From NCBI RefSeq assembly GCF_009823805.1, contig NZ_WUEK01000009.1, positions 62,001 to 126,000 on the forward strand: a stretch of DNA of 64,000 nucleotides, read 5' to 3'. This document shows positions 1 through 10,711 of this stretch, piece after piece (position 1 is the first letter of the stretch; each line of letters opens with the position of its first letter). The notes beneath the pieces were generated by a model. It saw only the letters and a program-made list of their open reading frames with translations, was not told the origin of the DNA and ran no database searches. A program made the translations under genes and the position numbers. The DNA comes from Nocardioides flavescens. Its GTDB lineage: Bacteria; Actinomycetota; Actinomycetes; Propionibacteriales; Nocardioidaceae.

Positions 1-353
1 TCGGGGCCGGCGGCGACCGCGATCCCGGCAAGCGTCCGTTGATGGGCGAGATCGCCGCGCGCCTCTCCGACGTGCTGGTCGTCACCGACGACAACCCCCG
101 CACCGAGGACCCGGCCGCGATCCGCGCGGCGGTCCGCGCGGGCGTGCCCGGCGACGCTCGCGCCGACGTGCACGAGGTGGGGGAGCGGCGCGAGGCCATC
201 GCGACCGCTCTCGCGCTCGCCGGGCCCGGCGACATCGTCGTCGTCGCGGGCAAGGGCCACGAGACCGGTCAGGAGGTCGACGGGGTGGTGCACCCCTTCG
301 ACGACCGCGAGGTCGTACGTGAGCTGCTGACGGGCGCGGCGTCGGCGCCGTGA
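1..353 (+). CDS. murE: MurE, UDP-MurNAc-tripeptide ligase, C-terminal part (5' end outside window)
   Basis: Only the last ~117 residues are present; the reading frame is open from base 3. The ligase adds the third stem-peptide residue (meso-DAP or another diamino acid) to UDP-MurNAc-L-Ala-D-Glu in the cytoplasm. Visible MurE hallmarks are [13 protein letters not shown], the diamino-acid recognition motif [16 protein letters not shown], and the terminal FDDRE. The DNPR motif separates it from MurF. It is followed after 173 bases by mraY, with no murF in between, which departs from the usual actinobacterial order. Which diamino acid is used cannot be settled from this fragment. Confidence 0.93.
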   Translation, partial: GAGGDRDPGKRPLMGEIAARLSDVLVVTDDNPRTEDPAAIRAAVRAGVPGDARADVHEVGERREAIATALALAGPGDIVVVAGKGHETGQEVDGVVHPFDDREVVRELLTGAASAP

Positions 354-526
354 CCGAGCTGTGACCGGCCTGTGACCAGCACGGCACCCGGGAGCGGCGG
401 GGCGAATCGGCCAGCGCCGCGCGATGGGGAATCATGGGCCAGCGGTCCGGGCGCGAGCCCGGGCCCGACACAGCCGGCACGAGCGGTCGACGTACGGGGC
501 ACGACGGAAGGAGCGGCGGAGCGGCG

Positions 527-1615
527 ATGAGAGCCATCCTGCTGAGCGGCGCGTTCGCCCTGTTCATCTCCCTGCTGGGCACGCGGTTCGCGATCAAGCA
601 GTTCACCCGGCTCGGCTGGGGCAAGCAGATCCGCGACGACGGCCCCACGAGCCACCACACCAAGATGGGCACCCCCACGATGGGTGGCCTGGTGATCATC
701 GCGGCCACGCTGGCCGGCTACTTCCTGGCCAAGCTGATCACGATGAGCGCGCCGACCGGCTCGGCCCTGCTGCTGCTGTTCCTCTTCGTGGGGCTCGGCG
801 CCGTGGGGTTCCTCGACGACTACATCCAGATCGTCAAGCAGCGCAACCTCGGCCTGCGCAGCAAGGCCAAGATGATCGGGCAGACCGCGGTCGCGCTCGT
901 CTTCGGCGGCCTCGCCCTCTCGCCGTGGCTCAAGGACGAGAACGGCGTGCGCCCGGCGTCCAACCACCTGTCGTTCATCCGTGACCACCAGGCGCTCGTG
1001 CTGCCGACGGTCGTCGTGATGGCGCTGATCTGGTTGATCGTCACCGCGACCAGCAACGGCGTGAACCTCACCGACGGCCTCGACGGGCTCGCGGCCGGCG
1101 CCTCGATGATGGTCTTCGGCGCCTACATGCTCGTCAACATCTGGCAGAACAACCAGTCCTGCGCCTCCGACCGGCTCGACGAGGCCAACATCAGCCTCTG
1201 CTACGAGGTGCGCGACCCGCTCGACCTCGCGATCGTCGCCGCGGCGCTGACCGGTGCCTGCTTCGGCTTCCTGTGGTGGAACGCCTCGCCGGCGGCCATC
1301 TTCATGGGCGACACGGGCTCGCTCTCGCTCGGCGGCGCGATGGCCGGGCTCGCGATCCTCACCCGCACCGAGCTGCTCTTCGTGCTCCTGGGCGGCCTCT
1401 TCGTCGTCGAGACCCTGTCGGTGATGCTGCAGGTCGGCTTCTTCAAGGCGACCAAGGGGCGACGGCTGTTCCGGATGGCGCCGCTGCACCACCACTTCGA
1501 GATGCTCGGCTGGGAGCAGGTCACCGTCACGATCCGGTTCTGGATCATCTCGGGCATCTGCGTGGCCGCCGGCCTCGGCGTCTTCTACGCCGAGTGGGTC
1601 TCGGGCATCGGATGA
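527..1615 (+). CDS. mraY: MraY, phospho-MurNAc-pentapeptide transferase
   Basis: Integral membrane enzyme of 362 residues that makes lipid I from UDP-MurNAc-pentapeptide and undecaprenyl phosphate. Family motifs are present: FLDDY near residue 95, NLTDGLDG near 180, MGDTGSLSLGG, and the histidine motif PLHHHFE near the C-terminus, among about ten hydrophobic segments. ATG 527 was chosen over an upstream in-frame ATG at 434 because GGAAGGAG lies just before it and the product then begins with a hydrophobic helix. Its stop overlaps the murD start (ATGA), so translation is probably coupled. Confidence 0.97.
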   Translation: MRAILLSGAFALFISLLGTRFAIKQFTRLGWGKQIRDDGPTSHHTKMGTPTMGGLVIIAATLAGYFLAKLITMSAPTGSALLLLFLFVGLGAVGFLDDYIQIVKQRNLGLRSKAKMIGQTAVALVFGGLALSPWLKDENGVRPASNHLSFIRDHQALVLPTVVVMALIWLIVTATSNGVNLTDGLDGLAAGASMMVFGAYMLVNIWQNNQSCASDRLDEANISLCYEVRDPLDLAIVAAALTGACFGFLWWNASPAAIFMGDTGSLSLGGAMAGLAILTRTELLFVLLGGLFVVETLSVMLQVGFFKATKGRRLFRMAPLHHHFEMLGWEQVTVTIRFWIISGICVAAGLGVFYAEWVSGIG

Positions 1616-3135
1616 GCCGCACCGCGGGCAGGGACCCGGAGCCGCTGCGGCGTCACGACTCCTGGGACGGCGTACGTGCCGTCGTCGCCGGCTTCGGTGT
1701 CTCGGGGTTCGCGGCGGCCGACAACCTGCTCCACCTCGGAGCGACCGTCACCGCGCTGGACGAGCGCGCCGACGGCCCCGACCAGCGCGCCGAGAAGGCC
1801 GAGCTGCTCGAGGTCCTCGGCGCCGACATCCGGCTCGGCGAGGGCGCCACGGCCACGCTGCCCGAGGGCGTCGACCTCGTCGTCACCTCACCCGGGTGGC
1901 GGCCCAGCGCGCCGCTGCTGGCACAGGCCCGCGAGCGCGGGATCCCGGTCTGGGGCGAGGTCGAGCTGGCGTGGCGGCTGCGCGACCCCGAGCACGACAC
2001 CCCGTGGCTCGCCGTCACCGGCACCAACGGCAAGACGACCACCGTGCGGATGCTCGACGCGATCCTGCGCGCCGCCGGGCTGCGCAGCGCAGCCGTCGGC
2101 AACGTCGGCCTGCCGATCGTCGAGGCCGTCATGGACCCCGTGCCCTACGACGTGCTCGCCGTGGAGCTCTCCAGCTTCCAGCTGCACTGGACCGACTCGA
2201 TGAGCGCCCAGGCCGCCGCCGTCCTCAACGTCGCCGAGGACCACCTCGACTGGCACGGCTCGATGGCGGCGTACGCCGGCGACAAGGGCCGCGTCTACAA
2301 GCGGGCGCAGCGCGCCTGCGTCTACAACGTCGCGGACCCGGTGACCGAGGAGCTCGTGCGCGAGGCCGACGTGGTCGAGGGCGCCCGCGCGATCGGCTTC
2401 ACCCTCGGCATGCCGTCGGTCGGGATGCTCGGCGTGGTCGAGGACATCCTGGCCGACCGGGCGTTCGTCGAGGAGCGCGAGACCAGCGCGGCCGAGCTGT
2501 GCACGCTGGACGACCTCACCCCGGCGGGGCAGGCGGGGCCCGCGCCCCACACGGTGCAGAACGCCCTCGCGGCCGCCGCGCTCGCCCGCGCCCACGGGGT
2601 GCCCCAGGCCGCGGTGCGCGACGGGCTGCGCGGCTTCCGACCCGACGGCCACCGCATCGCCCTGGTCGCCGAACGCGCCGGACTGGCCTGGGTCGACGAC
2701 TCCAAGGCCACCAACCCGCACGCCGCCCTCGCCTCGCTGCTGGCCTACGAGCCCGTCGTCTGGGTCGCCGGCGGTCTCGCGAAGGGCGCCCGTTTCGACG
2801 ACCTCGTGCGGCGGGTGCGCGACCGGTTGCACGGCGTGGTGCTGCTCGGGCGCGACCGCGAGGTGATCGCGGAAGCACTTCGGCGACACGCGCCCGATGT
2901 GCCCGTCATCGTCGTCGAGACCCCTGAGACTGCTGTGACAGCAGGTGACAGTGCGTCTGACGGAGCAGGACTGATGCGACGCGCCGTGGCTGCCGCCGCC
3001 GAGCTCGGGCGACCCGGCGACACGGTGCTCCTCGCACCGGGCTGCGCCTCGCAGGACGTCTTCACCGACTACGCAGCCCGGGGCGACGCGTTCGCCGCGG
3101 CGGTGCGCGAGCTGGACGACGGGCAGCACGGCTAG
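1612..3135 (+). CDS. murD: MurD, UDP-MurNAc-L-alanine:D-glutamate ligase
   Basis: Cytoplasmic ATP-dependent ligase of 507 residues that adds D-glutamate to UDP-MurNAc-L-Ala. It has an N-terminal Rossmann-like UDP-binding part (VVAGFGVSG), the Mur ligase ATP loop TGTNGKTTT near residue 135, the ELSSFQL motif, and the C-terminal DDSKATNPHA region. The ATG at 1612 overlaps the mraY stop by four bases. It is slightly longer than typical MurD (~450-490 residues), partly because of an N-terminal extension rich in charged residues. Confidence 0.96.
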   Translation: MSRTAGRDPEPLRRHDSWDGVRAVVAGFGVSGFAAADNLLHLGATVTALDERADGPDQRAEKAELLEVLGADIRLGEGATATLPEGVDLVVTSPGWRPSAPLLAQARERGIPVWGEVELAWRLRDPEHDTPWLAVTGTNGKTTTVRMLDAILRAAGLRSAAVGNVGLPIVEAVMDPVPYDVLAVELSSFQLHWTDSMSAQAAAVLNVAEDHLDWHGSMAAYAGDKGRVYKRAQRACVYNVADPVTEELVREADVVEGARAIGFTLGMPSVGMLGVVEDILADRAFVEERETSAAELCTLDDLTPAGQAGPAPHTVQNALAAAALARAHGVPQAAVRDGLRGFRPDGHRIALVAERAGLAWVDDSKATNPHAALASLLAYEPVVWVAGGLAKGARFDDLVRRVRDRLHGVVLLGRDREVIAEALRRHAPDVPVIVVETPETAVTAGDSASDGAGLMRRAVAAAAELGRPGDTVLLAPGCASQDVFTDYAARGDAFAAAVRELDDGQHG

Positions 3136-3164
3136 CAGATCCACCGAGGGACCAGGAGCGGCGA

Positions 3165-4460
3165 GTGACGACGGCGAACCCCGAACGCACCCCCCGCCGC
3201 TTCCCCCTCCCGAGCCTCTCCGGTCTCCGACCCGCCCTGGCCCACGCTGTCGCCACCGACGTGCGCGAGCGGCCGCGGACGTGGTTCTCGACGGTCCGCG
3301 CCGCGCTCGACCGCCCGCTGACGTCCTACTACCTCCTGCTCGGCGCCGCCGCGCTGCTGCTCACGATCGGGCTGCTCATGGTGCTGAGCGCCAGCAGCGT
3401 CTACTCCTACGAGCTCAACGACGGTGACTCCTACGCCGTCGTCCAGCGTCAGCTGCAGTGGGTGCTGCTCGGCCTGCCGTTGGCGTGGGTCGCGAGCCGA
3501 CTGCCCTACAAGGCGGTGCGCGCACTCGCGTACCCCGGCTTCTCTGTGTCTCTCGTGCTGCTGCTCCTGACGGCGTTCATGGGCAAGGAGATCAACGGCA
3601 ACCAGAACTGGCTGGTCATCGGCCCGCTGCAGCTGCAGCCCTCCGAGATCGCCAAGCTGGCCATGGTCATCTGGGCGGCGCACATCTTCGCGCACAAGGA
3701 GCGACGCCTGGGCCGCACCAACGAGATGGTGGTGCCGGTCGTGCCCGGGATGGTGCTCGCCATCGGGCTCGTGGTCTTCGGCCGGGACCTCGGCACCGCC
3801 CTGGTGCTCATCGCGTTGCTCTTCGGGATGCTCTGGGTGGTCGGGGCCCCGCTGCGGTTCTTCGCGATCATCGGCGCCTTCATCGGCACGGGGCTCACGG
3901 TGCTCGTCGTCGGCGACGCCGAGCGACTGGGCCGGATGAGCAGCTTCCTGAATCCCTTCGCCGACCTCGACAACGCCGGCTACCAGCAGGGTCACGGCCT
4001 GTTCGCCTTGACCTCCGGGGGGATCCTGGGCGAAGGCATCGGCGCCAGCCAGCAGAAGTGGGGGGCGCTGCCCGAGGCCCACACCGACTTCATCTTCGCG
4101 GTGCTCGGCGAGGAGCTGGGACTGGCCGGCACCCTGCTCGTGGTGCTGCTCTTCCTCACCATCGCCTACGCCGCGCTGCGCGTGGCCCGCACCACCGAGG
4201 ACCCGTTCGTGCGCTACGCGACGTTCGGCATCGTGGTCTGGCTGATCGGTCAGATGATGATCAACATCGGCATGGTGCTCTCGCTGCTCCCCGTCATCGG
4301 CATCCCGCTGCCGCTCATCTCCTACGGCGGCTCCTCGCTCGTACCGACCCTGGTCGCGCTCGGACTGCTCGTGGGCTTCGCGCGTCGCGAGCCCGAGGCG
4401 GCCCGCGCGCTGGCGCAGCGCAGGCGGCAGCGGTCGGCCGGGCTGTCCGCCCGGCGCTGA
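3165..4460 (+). CDS. ftsW: FtsW, septal SEDS-family peptidoglycan polymerase
   Basis: SEDS glycosyltransferase of 431 residues that polymerises lipid II at the septum with its partner class B PBP. About ten membrane segments are visible, with the family signature PLPLISYGGSS near residue 381 and the extracellular loop region GHGLFALTSGGILGEG. The N-terminus has ~50 hydrophilic residues before the first helix, common in actinobacterial FtsW. A GTG start follows an AGGAGCGGCGAG Shine-Dalgarno-like run. It lies 29 bases after murD and 21 before murG. Confidence 0.95.
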   Translation: MTTANPERTPRRFPLPSLSGLRPALAHAVATDVRERPRTWFSTVRAALDRPLTSYYLLLGAAALLLTIGLLMVLSASSVYSYELNDGDSYAVVQRQLQWVLLGLPLAWVASRLPYKAVRALAYPGFSVSLVLLLLTAFMGKEINGNQNWLVIGPLQLQPSEIAKLAMVIWAAHIFAHKERRLGRTNEMVVPVVPGMVLAIGLVVFGRDLGTALVLIALLFGMLWVVGAPLRFFAIIGAFIGTGLTVLVVGDAERLGRMSSFLNPFADLDNAGYQQGHGLFALTSGGILGEGIGASQQKWGALPEAHTDFIFAVLGEELGLAGTLLVVLLFLTIAYAALRVARTTEDPFVRYATFGIVVWLIGQMMINIGMVLSLLPVIGIPLPLISYGGSSLVPTLVALGLLVGFARREPEAARALAQRRRQRSAGLSARR

Positions 4461-4481
4461 GCACTGCCTACGCTCTACCCG

Positions 4482-5566
4482 ATGCGCATCCTGCTCGCCG
4501 GCGGCGGCACCGCCGGCCACACCTCACCCCTGCTCGCCACCGCCGACGCGCTGCGGCGTCTCGACCCGAGCGTCGAGATCACCTGCCTCGGCACCCCCCG
4601 CGGCCTGGAGAACACCGTGGTGCCGGCCGCGGGCTACCCCCTCGAGCTGGTCCCGCCGGTGCCGCTGCCCCGCAAGCCCTCGGCTGACCTGCTCAAGGTC
4701 CCCGGCCGGCTGCGCGGCACCGTGCGCGCCGCGGTCGAGGTGCTCGACCGGGTGCGCCCCGACGTCGTCGTCGGCTACGGCGGCTACGTCTCCGTGCCGG
4801 CCTACCTCGCCGCGCGTCGTCGGCGGGTGCCCGTCGTCGTCCACGAGCAGAACGCCGTGCCGGGCCTCGGCAACAAGCTCGGCGCCCGGTTCGCTCGGCG
4901 CGTGGCCGTGTCGTTCCCCGACACGCCGCTGCCGCGGGCGGAGTACGTCGGGCTGCCGATCCGCACGATGGTCTCCGGGCTCGACCGGGCGGCCCGGCGG
5001 GCCGAGGCCCGCGCGTTCTTCGGCCTCGACGCCGACCGGCCCACGCTCGTCGTCACCGGGGGCTCGCAGGGCGCGCGGAGCCTCAACCGCGCGATCGCCG
5101 AGGCCGCACTGCGCCTCGACGCGGCCGGGGTGCAGGTCCTCCACGTGGTCGGTCCCAAGAACGACGTGACGCCGCAGCCCGGCGTGCCCGGCTACGTGCC
5201 GGTCGGCTTCGTCGAGCGGATGGACCTCGCGCTGGCCGCCGCGGACCTGATGGTCTGCCGCGGCGGCGCGTCCTCGGTCACCGAGGCGGCGGCGGTCGGG
5301 GTGCCGGCGGTGTTCGTGCCGCTGCCGATCGGCAACGGCGAGCAGGAGCACAACGCCCGTCCGGTCGTCGACGCCGGGGGAGCGCTCCTGGTCTCCGACG
5401 CGGCGTTCACCGCCGAGTGGGTCGTCTCGACCGTGCCCGACCTGCTGCACGACCCCGAGCGGCTCGCCGCCATGAGCGCGGCCGCCACCGGGCTGATCCC
5501 GCGCGACGCCGACGACGTGCTCGCCCGGATCGTCGCCGAGGTCGCCCGCAGCGCCGGGGCGCGGTC

Positions 5567-5570
<4 letters not shown>
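4482..5570 (+). CDS. murG: MurG, lipid II synthase (GlcNAc transferase)
   Basis: Membrane-associated GT28 glycosyltransferase of 362 residues that converts lipid I to lipid II. The N-terminal glycine-rich GGGTAGH motif starts at residue 7, a second GGSQGARSLN lies near 193, and the UDP-GlcNAc site region CRGGASSVTEAAAVGVP is intact. No clear Shine-Dalgarno precedes ATG 4482. Instead a TACGCT box (4469-4474) sits seven bases upstream, suggesting a leaderless transcript from an internal promoter as well as read-through from ftsW. The stop overlaps the murC GTG. Confidence 0.96.
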
Positions 5571-6916
<1,346 letters not shown>

Positions 6917-6920
6917 CGGC

Positions 6921-7685
6921 GTGGTGAGCCTGCGGCGGCGCGGGGTCGCGCCCGGCGGACCCGACCGAGCCACCCGGCGCAGCCGCAAGCGGTTCGCCCG
7001 ACGGCAGTGGCGTCGCCGCTGGCTGGCCTGGCGGGTCGTGCTGGTGGGCGTGCTGGTGCTCGCCCTCGTCGGCACGGGCGTCTACGCCGTGTGGTTCTCC
7101 TCCTGGCTCGCCGTGCGCACCGTCGACGTCAGCGGCGCCCAGACGGTGAAGGCGGAGGCGATCCGCAGCCGCTCCGGCATCCACCAGGGCGAGCAGCTCG
7201 CCCGCGTCGACCTCGCAGCCGTCGAGGCGCGCATCGCGAGCCTGGCCGTCGTCCGCTCGGTCGACGTCACCCGCCAGTGGCCGCACGGCATCCTGATCAG
7301 CCTCGAGGAGCGCATCGCGGTCGCGGTCGTAGAGATCGGCGGCAGCCTGCGCGGCATGGACCGCGACGGCGTCGTCTTCCGCGACTTCCGCTCGCCCCCG
7401 CCCGGCCTCCCGCGCATCCAGACCGAGATCGGCACGACCGCCGACGCCCTGCGCGAGGCCGCGGAGGTCGTCACCGCCCTGCCCGAGGACCTCTCCCTGC
7501 GCGTCGACCACGTCGACGTCCAGTCCGTCGACGAGATCAGCCTGGTCCTGAAGGACGGCCGCACCGTGGTGTGGGGCAGCTCCTCGGAGTCGCAGACCAA
7601 GGCCTCCGTCCTCGCCACCCTCCTCGCCACCGTCGACGCCAAGACCTACGACGTCTCCGTGCCGTCGAAGCCGACGACGTCGTAG
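6921..7685 (+). CDS. ftsQ: FtsQ/DivIB-type divisome protein
   Basis: Bitopic division protein of 254 residues. It has a short basic cytoplasmic N-terminus rich in Arg, one membrane helix (about residues 35-57), then a POTRA domain beginning VRTVDVSGAQTVKAEAI and an FtsQ/DivIB C-terminal domain. It links the early and late divisome on the extracytoplasmic side. Two in-frame GTG codons (6921, 6924) are possible starts. The 352 bases between it and ftsZ hold a duplicated palindromic element and the ftsZ promoter region. Confidence 0.9.
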   Translation: MVSLRRRGVAPGGPDRATRRSRKRFARRQWRRRWLAWRVVLVGVLVLALVGTGVYAVWFSSWLAVRTVDVSGAQTVKAEAIRSRSGIHQGEQLARVDLAAVEARIASLAVVRSVDVTRQWPHGILISLEERIAVAVVEIGGSLRGMDRDGVVFRDFRSPPPGLPRIQTEIGTTADALREAAEVVTALPEDLSLRVDHVDVQSVDEISLVLKDGRTVVWGSSSESQTKASVLATLLATVDAKTYDVSVPSKPTTS

Positions 7686-7695
7686 GTCCGGCTCG

Positions 7696-7891
7696 GCGCC
7701 AGTTTCACCGGGTACCCGGTGAAACTGGCGCTGACCGGCTGAAGCTTCGTGCGGGAAGCGTGAGGTCCGTGAAGGAAGTGCGCCGTCCGGTCGGTCCGCA
7801 GGGCAGGCCGAGAGTTTCACCGGGTACCCGGTGAAACTGGTGCTGGCCGGCTGAAGCTTCGTACGACAAGCGTGAGTTCCGTGCGGGAAGT
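7696..7891. repeat. Tandem pair of ~79-base palindromic elements between ftsQ and ftsZ
   Basis: Two near-identical elements lie 112 bases apart (about 7701-7779 and 7813-7891). Each opens with a perfect 26-base palindrome made of AGTTTCACCGGGT and its reverse complement (7701-7726 and 7813-7838). In copy 1 the symmetry extends to 36 bases (7696-7731). Each is followed by a GAAGCTTC palindrome and a shared tail GCGTGAG(G/T)TCCGTG. They cannot code for protein in any convincing frame. Roles as a terminator for ftsQ, a protein-binding site, or a dispersed repeat are all possible. Confidence 0.85.
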
Positions 7892-7972
7892 CCGTACGAT
7901 CGGACGCCGACACGCCCGCGTGTCTACCCGGTTCCGGGGCTCGCGACTCCTACTGTCGTCACCACGACGAGG

Positions 7973-8036
7973 TTGACATAACTATAACCCTCAGCCTGAG
8001 GGTGATGGTTGAGGCACCAGCCCGAGGGGAAGCGGA
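7973..8036 (+). promoter_or_regulatory. ftsZ promoter and leader with a 17-base inverted repeat
   Basis: TTGACA at 7973-7978 is a good -35 candidate and TATAAC at 7983-7988 looks like a -10, but the two are too close to belong to one promoter. A near-perfect palindrome ACCCTCAG-C-CTGAGGGT spans 7987-8003 and could be an operator or a leader hairpin. A Shine-Dalgarno run (GAGGGGAAGCGGAG) precedes ATG 8038. The assignment as the ftsZ control region is inferred from position. Confidence 0.55.
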
Positions 8037-8037
8037 G

Positions 8038-9258
8038 ATGGCTGCAGCACAGAACTACTTGGCGATCATCAAGGTCGTCGGCATCGGCGGAGGCGGCGTC
8101 AACGCCGTCAACCGGATGATCGAGGTCGGGCTCAAGGGTGTCGAGTTCATCGCCATCAACACCGACGCGCAGGCGCTGCTGATGAGCGACGCTGACGTCA
8201 AGCTCGACATCGGTCGCGAGCTGACGCGCGGCCTGGGCGCCGGCGCCAACCCCGAGGTGGGGGCCAAGGCGGCGGAGGACCACGCCGACGAGATCGAGGA
8301 GGTCATCAAGGGCGCCGACATGGTGTTCGTGACGGCCGGCGAGGGCGGTGGCACCGGCACGGGCGGCGCGCCGGTCGTCGCCCGGATCGCCCGGAGCCTC
8401 GGTGCGCTGACGATCGGTGTCGTGACGCGCCCGTTCGCGTTCGAGGGCCGGCGCCGGGCCAACAGTGCGGAGGAGGGCATCGCGCAGCTGCGCGAGGAGG
8501 TCGACACCCTCATCGTGATCCCCAACGACCGGCTGCTGTCGATCTCCGACCGCAACGTCTCGGTGCTCGACGCCTTCAAGCAGGCCGACCAGGTGCTGCT
8601 GCAGGGTGTCTCGGGCATCACCGACCTGATCACCACGCCGGGCCTGATCAACCTCGACTTCGCCGACGTGAAGTCCGTGATGGCCAACGCCGGCTCGGCG
8701 CTCATGGGCATCGGCTCGGCCCGGGGCGAGGACCGCTCGGTCGCCGCCGCCGAGATGGCCGTGTCCAGCCCGCTGCTCGAGGCGAGCATCGACGGCGCCC
8801 ACGGGGTGCTGCTCTCGATCGCCGGCGGCTCCGACCTCGGCCTGTTCGAGATCAACGAGGCCGCCGCGCTCGTCGCGGACGCCGTGCACCCCGAGGCCAA
8901 CATCATCTTCGGTGCGACCATCGACGACGCCCTCGGCGACGAGGTGCGCGTCACCGTCATCGCCGCGGGCTTCGACGGCGGTCAGCCCAAGCGCTCCTCG
9001 GAGGGGCTGCGCAAGGAGCGGCCGCAGCAGACCCAGGCCGAGACGCGGGCGGCGATCGCCACCCGCCGACCCGAGTCGCGCACCGAGGACGAGACCCAGG
9101 AGCGCGAGCGGGTCCCCGCCGGCGCGACGGCGGTCAACCGCCCCTTCGAGCGCCCCGAGCGCCTCGAGCAGGCGGCGCCCAAGGCGGCCCCGGCCGCACC
9201 GGTCGCCTCGCCGGTCTTCGACGACGACGAGCTCGACGTCCCGGACTTCCTGAAGTAG
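8038..9258 (+). CDS. ftsZ: FtsZ, tubulin-like division GTPase
   Basis: Cytoskeletal GTPase of 406 residues that forms the Z ring. The product begins [20 protein letters not shown], the usual actinobacterial N-terminus. The tubulin signature [10 protein letters not shown] is at about residues 103-112, and the synergy-loop region [11 protein letters not shown] is intact. The C-terminal tail ends in the conserved [10 protein letters not shown] peptide that binds SepF and FtsW in actinobacteria, after a ~80-residue Pro/Ala/Glu-rich linker. In-frame GTG 8002 and ATG 8005 exist upstream, but ATG 8038 has the Shine-Dalgarno and the family start. Confidence 0.98.
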   Translation: MAAAQNYLAIIKVVGIGGGGVNAVNRMIEVGLKGVEFIAINTDAQALLMSDADVKLDIGRELTRGLGAGANPEVGAKAAEDHADEIEEVIKGADMVFVTAGEGGGTGTGGAPVVARIARSLGALTIGVVTRPFAFEGRRRANSAEEGIAQLREEVDTLIVIPNDRLLSISDRNVSVLDAFKQADQVLLQGVSGITDLITTPGLINLDFADVKSVMANAGSALMGIGSARGEDRSVAAAEMAVSSPLLEASIDGAHGVLLSIAGGSDLGLFEINEAAALVADAVHPEANIIFGATIDDALGDEVRVTVIAAGFDGGQPKRSSEGLRKERPQQTQAETRAAIATRRPESRTEDETQERERVPAGATAVNRPFERPERLEQAAPKAAPAAPVASPVFDDDELDVPDFLK

Positions 9259-9951
9259 GTGTTCGCCCACCGCGCCATCCGCACCGGCCCCGCCGGCCAG
9301 GTCGAGATCGGCTTCACCGACGCCGGTCTCGACCTGCAGGGTCACCGGCCGGGGTTCGCCGACGACCTCGCCCGGCTGGAGGCGGCCACCGGCGTCACGT
9401 TCGCCCGGCTCAGCCAGGTGCACGGTGACCGGGTGGTCGTGGTCGACCGGGCCGCGCCGCCAGGCCCGCGCGACGACGTACCAGAGGCCGACGCGCTGGT
9501 GACCACGCTGCGCGGGGTCGGTCTGATGGTGCGGGCCGCCGACTGCGTGCCGCTCGTCCTGGCCGACGCCGGGACGGGCGTGATCGGGGCCGCCCACGCC
9601 GGTCGGCCCGGGATGGCGCTCGGCGTCGCCACGCGCACCGTCGAGGCGATGCGTGACCTCGGAGCCACCGACATCGCAGCGTGGATCGGCCCCCGGGTGT
9701 GCGGGGGGTGCTACGAGGTGCCGGCGGCGATGCGCGAGGAGGTCGCCGAGCGGGTGCCCGCGAGCCGCGCCACCACCACCTGGGGGACGCCGTCCCTCGA
9801 CGTCGGTGCCGGAGTGCGCGCCCAGCTCGAGGAGCTGGGCGTGGCGGTCGTCGACCTCGGCGGCTGCACCCGCGAGGACGAGCGCTACCACTCCTTCCGC
9901 CGCGACGGTGCCGCCGCCGGGCGTCACGCCGGGGTGGTGTGGCGCCGGTGA
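9259..9951 (+). CDS. pgeF: YfiH/PgeF-type laccase-domain protein
   Basis: Polyphenol-oxidase/laccase-domain family protein of 230 residues. Members act on purine nucleosides or as peptidoglycan-editing factors that limit misincorporated residues; the latter fits this site just after ftsZ. The metal-ligand motifs [19 protein letters not shown] and AAHAGRPG (the usual form is HAGWRG) supply His, Cys and His, and [12 protein letters not shown] follows. GTG 9259 begins immediately after the ftsZ stop, so translation is probably coupled. The stop overlaps the next start (GTGA). Confidence 0.88.
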   Translation: MFAHRAIRTGPAGQVEIGFTDAGLDLQGHRPGFADDLARLEAATGVTFARLSQVHGDRVVVVDRAAPPGPRDDVPEADALVTTLRGVGLMVRAADCVPLVLADAGTGVIGAAHAGRPGMALGVATRTVEAMRDLGATDIAAWIGPRVCGGCYEVPAAMREEVAERVPASRATTTWGTPSLDVGAGVRAQLEELGVAVVDLGGCTREDERYHSFRRDGAAAGRHAGVVWRR

Positions 9952-10652
9952 GCCGGGAGAGCGAGCTCGAGGAGCGGCTCACGCGCGTGCGCGAGCGGAT
10001 CGCGGGCGCCTGCGCGCAGGCGGGCCGGCCCCACGACGACGTCCGCCTGGTCGTGGTCACGAAGTTCTTCCCCGCCAGCGACGTGCGGGTCCTCGCGGGC
10101 CTCGGGGTCACCGACGTCGGCGAGAACCGTCACCAGGAGGCGGAGGCCAAGGCGGCCGAGCTCGCCGACCTCGGGCTGACCTGGCACTTCATCGGTGGCC
10201 TGCAGAGCAACAAGGCCGCGGCCGTGGCGGCGTACGCCGGGGTGGTGGAGTCCGTCGACCGGCGCAAGCTGGTCTCGGGTCTCGCCCGCGGAGCGACCCA
10301 GCGCGAGGACGGCGGCGGCGTCGACGTGCTCCTGCAGGTCTCGCTCGACCCGCCGGGCCGCGAGGGCCGCTCGGGGGCGGACCCCGAGGAGCTCGACGAC
10401 CTCGCGCGCGCGGTCGAGGAGGCCGACGGGCTGCGGTTGCGCGGGCTGATGGCCGTCGCGCCGCTGGGGGAGGACCCCGCCGCGGCGTTCGAGCGACTGG
10501 CCGGAGTGCGCCGCGACCTCGTGGCGCAGCACCCCGACGCGACCTGGCTCTCGGCCGGGATGAGCAACGACCTGGAGCAGGCGATCGCCGCCGGCGCGAC
10601 ACACGTGCGCGTCGGCTCCGCGGTCCTCGGTTCGAGGCCCTCCAACCGTTAA
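9948..10652 (+). CDS. YggS/PLPBP family pyridoxal-phosphate homeostasis protein
   Basis: Protein of 234 residues with the alanine-racemase-like TIM barrel fold that binds PLP without a known catalytic reaction and keeps free PLP balanced. The PLP lysine is K39 in [23 protein letters not shown] and the C-terminal [28 protein letters not shown] phosphate-binding region are conserved. It overlaps pgeF by four bases and sits in the usual Gram-positive order ftsZ-yfiH-yggS-sepF-yggT-divIVA. Confidence 0.92.
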   Translation: MSRESELEERLTRVRERIAGACAQAGRPHDDVRLVVVTKFFPASDVRVLAGLGVTDVGENRHQEAEAKAAELADLGLTWHFIGGLQSNKAAAVAAYAGVVESVDRRKLVSGLARGATQREDGGGVDVLLQVSLDPPGREGRSGADPEELDDLARAVEEADGLRLRGLMAVAPLGEDPAAAFERLAGVRRDLVAQHPDATWLSAGMSNDLEQAIAAGATHVRVGSAVLGSRPSNR

Positions 10653-10711
10653 CGTTCCACACAGGATGGCGCGACCTCTCGACGGAGGTCGCCGGACCCG
10701 GAAGGCAGCAC

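Noticed and set aside
353..526. A hidden murF between murE and mraY
   Set aside because: Only 173 bases are available, far too short for a ~450-residue ligase, and no MurF motif is visible.
3132..4520. 462-residue minus-strand open frame opposite ftsW
   Set aside because: Low-complexity Gln/His/Glu-rich antisense shadow with no recognisable motif; ftsW is clear.
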